Virus record (IMG/VR): IMGVR_UViG_3300023087_000058
Span: 1-35,287 of that record
Origin: a virus
Reading direction: 5' to 3' (one strand)
Length of the DNA: 35,287 bases
Part shown: piece after piece, positions 32,143-35,287 of the stretch
How positions within the stretch are numbered: position 1 is the first letter of the stretch
Layout: each line of letters opens with the position of its first letter
Notes under the pieces: generated by a model
Seen by the model: the letters and a program-made list of their open reading frames with translations, nothing else
Told to the model about the DNA's origin: nothing
Databases searched by the model: none
Program-made: the position numbers and the translations under genes

Positions 32143-35088
32143 ATGGCAAAGCAATTAGTTAGAGAATACGTATTTACTCCTGGAATAGCTGGTTCAGGAA
32201 CCATTAAAATCCCAGGACGTTATACGCTTGATAAACTTCTTTTAGTTACTAACGTTACAGATAACGTTATCATTTATAATTTTGCAGATACTACATTTGC
32301 TGGTACAACTTGTGCATTTACATCTAAATCAAAAGATGATGCAGAAGATGCAGATTTTCCTACAATTTATATGGCTCATGATGGCTTCACAACTATTACT
32401 TTGCAATATAATACTTCTGGTATGAGTGCATCGGATGATTTGCAAATCTTTGTAGAAGGTACAGAAGAATATGGTCAGATGGTTAGACCTTGGCCATTTG
32501 GTACTGATGCAATTGAGCGTACAAGAGTTTCTAATCCACAATCAATGATCGATGCGGACTTTGAATACGGACTTCAGCCAACTAAATGGTCTGGCTATGG
32601 TACTGTAAAAGGTTATCCTTCAGCATATGAACTTCCAGGTGTCGATCTTTCTGTTTCAGGTATTGAAACAGATTATCAAACAACAAGTACTACAAATAGC
32701 TTAATTACTGTTACATTCGATTCTGCGCATGGGCAAAGTGTTGGAGATGTAATTAACGTTTCTGGGCTTGATGCTGGCACAGCTGGATTTTCTAGAGCAG
32801 ATGGTAACTTCTTAATTGAGTCTGTTCCATCTTCAACAACACTGAAATATTTTGCGCGGGGTACTGTTGGAACAAGTGATGGTGATACTTTAGAAACAGC
32901 TGAATCGATTGCTCGTAAGGGAAGACTATATGCTAATGCTGCTCTTCCTACACCTACTGCTACTTCTGATGGATCAGATCCTTCTGTAATTACTTTAACT
33001 TTTCCAACTCCACATGGCTTGATTCCAGGAACACCATTGCATGTTGAAATGGGATCTGGAACAAATGCTGATTTAGCATCTGGACCTTTTGTTCTTACAC
33101 AAACTCCGACTGCAAGTTCTATGAAATACACTGCTAGAGCTGGTGGTGCTGTAGCAAGCCCTGGTTCTCCTGTTGTTTATGCATTTTCTAACGCAACTAT
33201 TCTGCATAGACCATCAGATGGTGGTGTTATTCTTTCAACTAAAACACCAACATATGCTGCATCTGTTATAAGACAATCTAAGAGATTCTTCCGCTACCAA
33301 TCTGGTAAAGGCTTATTATTCTCATCTGGTACTTTGTTTGCGCCTAACTATGATGTGCAATCCGTATCTGCAAGTGGTACTGCATCTGGTTCTACTATTA
33401 CTATTAAAACAGACGATATCGATCATGGTCTACAAGCTGGAGCTACTATTAGACTAGAAGGCGTAACTACATCTGGTTATAATGGAACATATACTGTTAA
33501 TAGTATTACTGATGACTATACATTTACTGTTATCGCAACTCAAACTCTTGGTGATACAACTGCAGTATTAGATCTCCATTGTGATATTTACGTAACATCA
33601 TGGACTGGAGCTGCTGTTCGTGGTGGTGTGTTTGACGATCAAAACGGTGTGTTCTTTGAATTTGATGGACAACAAATGTTTGCAGTTAGACGTTCTGCTG
33701 TAGACAATATTGCTGGTACTTTGTCTGCTACTCAGAACAGTTCAACTATTACTGGTTCTAATACTAGATTTACAGAGCAGCTAAGAGCTGGTGATAGGAT
33801 TGTCATTCGAGGTATGACTCACTTTATTACATCTGTTCCAAGTAACACTCAAATTTATATTACACCAGACTATCGCGGAATTACTGCATCAGGTATTCGC
33901 TCACAAAAAATTGAAGAAGTTAGAGTTCCACAATCAAAATGGAATTTAGATAAGGCCGATGGTACTGGTCCTTCAGGTTATAACTGGGACTTTAATGAGA
34001 TGCAGATGATCGGCCTTGAATGGTCTTGGTATGGTGCTGGCTTTATTCACTTCATGGTTCGTGGATCTGATGGTAAGTGGGTATACTGTCATAGAATGAA
34101 GAACAACAACGTAAATGATGAAGCGTATATGCGTTCATCTAACCTACCTGTTCGTTACTCAATTGACAATGACTCGCCATTAACGTATCTAACAAATACT
34201 ATTGATAGTAACACTACTACAATCCCAGCGGCAGACTTACAAGAATTTGCAGATACTGGTATTTTGATGATTGATAACGAAATCATGACTTATACCGGTA
34301 GATCTGTAACAGATGGTCCTGGTAACTTTACTGGTGTGACTAGAGAAGCTACGTTCCAGCAGTTTTTGCAGGGTACTTTGAATACTCTATCTGCAGGTGG
34401 TAAAACAACACATAGTAGTAACACAGGTATTATTGAGATTTCAAACACTTGTTCACCAACACTATCTCACTGGGGTAGTTCTCTAATTATGGATGGTGGA
34501 TTTGAAAGAGACCGTGGTTATCTCTTTACATATTCTGAACAAGACGTTGCAGTAAGTACAACTCCACAAACAGCATTTGTTATCAGACTTGCACCTTCTG
34601 TATCTAACTCATCCGTAGGTAGACTTGGAGCGAAAGATCTACTCAATAGATCGCAAATGCTTTTGGATGAGATTATGATTAGTGTGGGTCGTTCAGGCGG
34701 ATTCTTCTCGAGTGTTGGCGAAATCCGCGTTGAAGGTATTATTAACCCAAGAAACTTCTCAGATGCAAACTGGAAAAGTTTGAACGGTGTTAATGAAGGT
34801 GGACAGCCATCGTTTTCTCAAGTAGCATCTGGTAGTGATGTGACTTGGTCTACTGGGTCATACGCTCTACCGGGTGAACAAATCTTCTCTTTCACCGGCG
34901 CGTCATCTAACTCAGGTTCAGAAGTTACTAGATCAGACCTATCAAAACTAAAAGAAATGTCAGGTGCGCCTTTAGGCGGCGACTATCAATATCCTGATGG
35001 TCCTGATGTTCTTGCTATTAATATTCGTATGGTTTTTGGTTCTACAAGAGCATCAGTATTTTTAAGATGGCAGGAAGCTCAAGCATAG
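32143..35088 (+). CDS. Large virion structural protein, ADFEYGLQPTKW family
   Basis: The protein has 981 residues. The N-terminal 120 residues form a beta domain (REYVFTPGIAGSGTIKIPGR, then YTLDKLLLVTNVTDNVIIYN). The hallmark SMIDADFEYGLQPTKWSGYG at about residues 134-153 is a segment I recognise from structural proteins of cyanophages and pelagiphages. Three HG-x-x-x-G beta modules follow (VTFDSAHGQSVGDVINVSGL; LTFPTPHGLIPGTPLHVEMG; KTDDIDHGLQAGATIRLEGV), at about residues 187, 285 and 425. Then come RFFRYQSGKGLLFSSGT (about 383) and WNFDFN-like and GLEWSWYGAGFIHFMVRGSD (about 625) strands. The C-terminus is compact (GSTRASVFLRWQEAQA). No enzyme motif is seen. It is probably a baseplate-periphery or proximal-fibre component; its precise place in the virion is unknown. 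Confidence 0.8.
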   Translation: MAKQLVREYVFTPGIAGSGTIKIPGRYTLDKLLLVTNVTDNVIIYNFADTTFAGTTCAFTSKSKDDAEDADFPTIYMAHDGFTTITLQYNTSGMSASDDLQIFVEGTEEYGQMVRPWPFGTDAIERTRVSNPQSMIDADFEYGLQPTKWSGYGTVKGYPSAYELPGVDLSVSGIETDYQTTSTTNSLITVTFDSAHGQSVGDVINVSGLDAGTAGFSRADGNFLIESVPSSTTLKYFARGTVGTSDGDTLETAESIARKGRLYANAALPTPTATSDGSDPSVITLTFPTPHGLIPGTPLHVEMGSGTNADLASGPFVLTQTPTASSMKYTARAGGAVASPGSPVVYAFSNATILHRPSDGGVILSTKTPTYAASVIRQSKRFFRYQSGKGLLFSSGTLFAPNYDVQSVSASGTASGSTITIKTDDIDHGLQAGATIRLEGVTTSGYNGTYTVNSITDDYTFTVIATQTLGDTTAVLDLHCDIYVTSWTGAAVRGGVFDDQNGVFFEFDGQQMFAVRRSAVDNIAGTLSATQNSSTITGSNTRFTEQLRAGDRIVIRGMTHFITSVPSNTQIYITPDYRGITASGIRSQKIEEVRVPQSKWNLDKADGTGPSGYNWDFNEMQMIGLEWSWYGAGFIHFMVRGSDGKWVYCHRMKNNNVNDEAYMRSSNLPVRYSIDNDSPLTYLTNTIDSNTTTIPAADLQEFADTGILMIDNEIMTYTGRSVTDGPGNFTGVTREATFQQFLQGTLNTLSAGGKTTHSSNTGIIEISNTCSPTLSHWGSSLIMDGGFERDRGYLFTYSEQDVAVSTTPQTAFVIRLAPSVSNSSVGRLGAKDLLNRSQMLLDEIMISVGRSGGFFSSVGEIRVEGIINPRNFSDANWKSLNGVNEGGQPSFSQVASGSDVTWSTGSYALPGEQIFSFTGASSNSGSEVTRSDLSKLKEMSGAPLGGDYQYPDGPDVLAINIRMVFGSTRASVFLRWQEAQA

Positions 35089-35099
35089 AAAGAAATTAA

Positions 35100-35287
35100 A
35101 TGGTACAAAAGCTTAGTGCATTTTTAGGAACATCATTCTCTGAAACTCCAGTCGATTCGGCTGGAGTGAGAGCAATTGTACAAAGTGAAACCATTAAATT
35201 AGATTCAGGAACCAGCGGAAACTATATAAGATCTCTTGCAGGCGGTCCTGGATTTAATCTACCTGCTCCAGCACATTCTCTTGATGG
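35100..35287 (+). CDS. Start of a further structural gene (3' truncated)
   Basis: An open frame begins with ATG 11 bases after the previous stop and runs to the window edge (62 codons). The N-terminus MVQKLSAFLGTSFSETPVDS, then GVRAIVQSETIKLDSGTSGN, with a Gly/Pro-rich GGPGFNLPAPAH, looks like the attachment end of a fibre or structural protein. The ribosome site is weak (GAAAGAAA). Family cannot be assigned from this fragment. Confidence 0.65.
   Translation, partial: MVQKLSAFLGTSFSETPVDSAGVRAIVQSETIKLDSGTSGNYIRSLAGGPGFNLPAPAHSLD

Overview
The window is a dense, single-strand (+) block of late structural genes from a tailed phage of the T4-like myovirus superfamily. The homologues I recognise (gp5, gp25, gp6, a gp7/tail-protein-I-like protein, gp10-like domains, gp8, a DUF4815 protein, S74-type fibres, LSEGxNLYYT-repeat fibres) match the gene content known from marine T4-like phages of cyanobacteria, Pelagibacter and other oligotrophs. 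The DNA is AT-rich and nearly gap-free, and many starts overlap or abut the previous stop. The exact host cannot be told from the sequence. No tRNA, CRISPR array, transposase, integrase or convincing factor-independent terminator was seen.

Layout. 1-8096 is the baseplate block: the 3' part of a gp5-like hub/spike with a C-terminal M15 peptidase, gp25, gp6, a gp7/tail-protein-I-like wedge protein, a small gp10-like fibre/baseplate protein and gp8. 8109-13602 holds three consecutive ORFs (DUF4815, a small domain ending in a Tyr/Gly/Trp-rich tail, and a jelly-roll-like adhesin). They look like pieces of what is one very large structural protein in related phages. 13605-17181 holds a short coiled-coil protein and a 1121-residue fibre with an S74 intramolecular chaperone. 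17184-21805 holds three tandem FG-GAP-like beta-propeller proteins whose base composition differs from their neighbours; these are the best receptor-binding candidates. 21851-24361 encodes an extraordinary protein in which an aromatic residue recurs about every fourth position for roughly 540 residues. 24362-27073 is a non-structural island: a sigma70-like promoter, a charged coiled-coil protein, a GT-A glycosyltransferase, a 2-oxoglutarate oxygenase-like protein and a second glycosyltransferase. 27110-35287 returns to virion genes: a BppU_N/Ig-like protein, a 1552-residue repeat fibre, a 981-residue structural protein and the start of another gene.

Regulation. Exact copies of the T4 late-promoter octamer TATAAATA lie on the + strand at 2148, 5694, 8024, 13679, 21810, 27069 and 32003, each 33-137 nt before a start codon, or 26 nt in the case of gp25 (first base of octamer to ATG). 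The modification-like island lacks an exact copy and instead has an extended -10 promoter.

Most interesting candidate system: the aromatic tetrapeptide-repeat protein followed at once by a possible post-translational modification cassette (two glycosyltransferases plus a hydroxylase-like enzyme), next to three propeller adhesins. That the enzymes act on the virion is an inference only.
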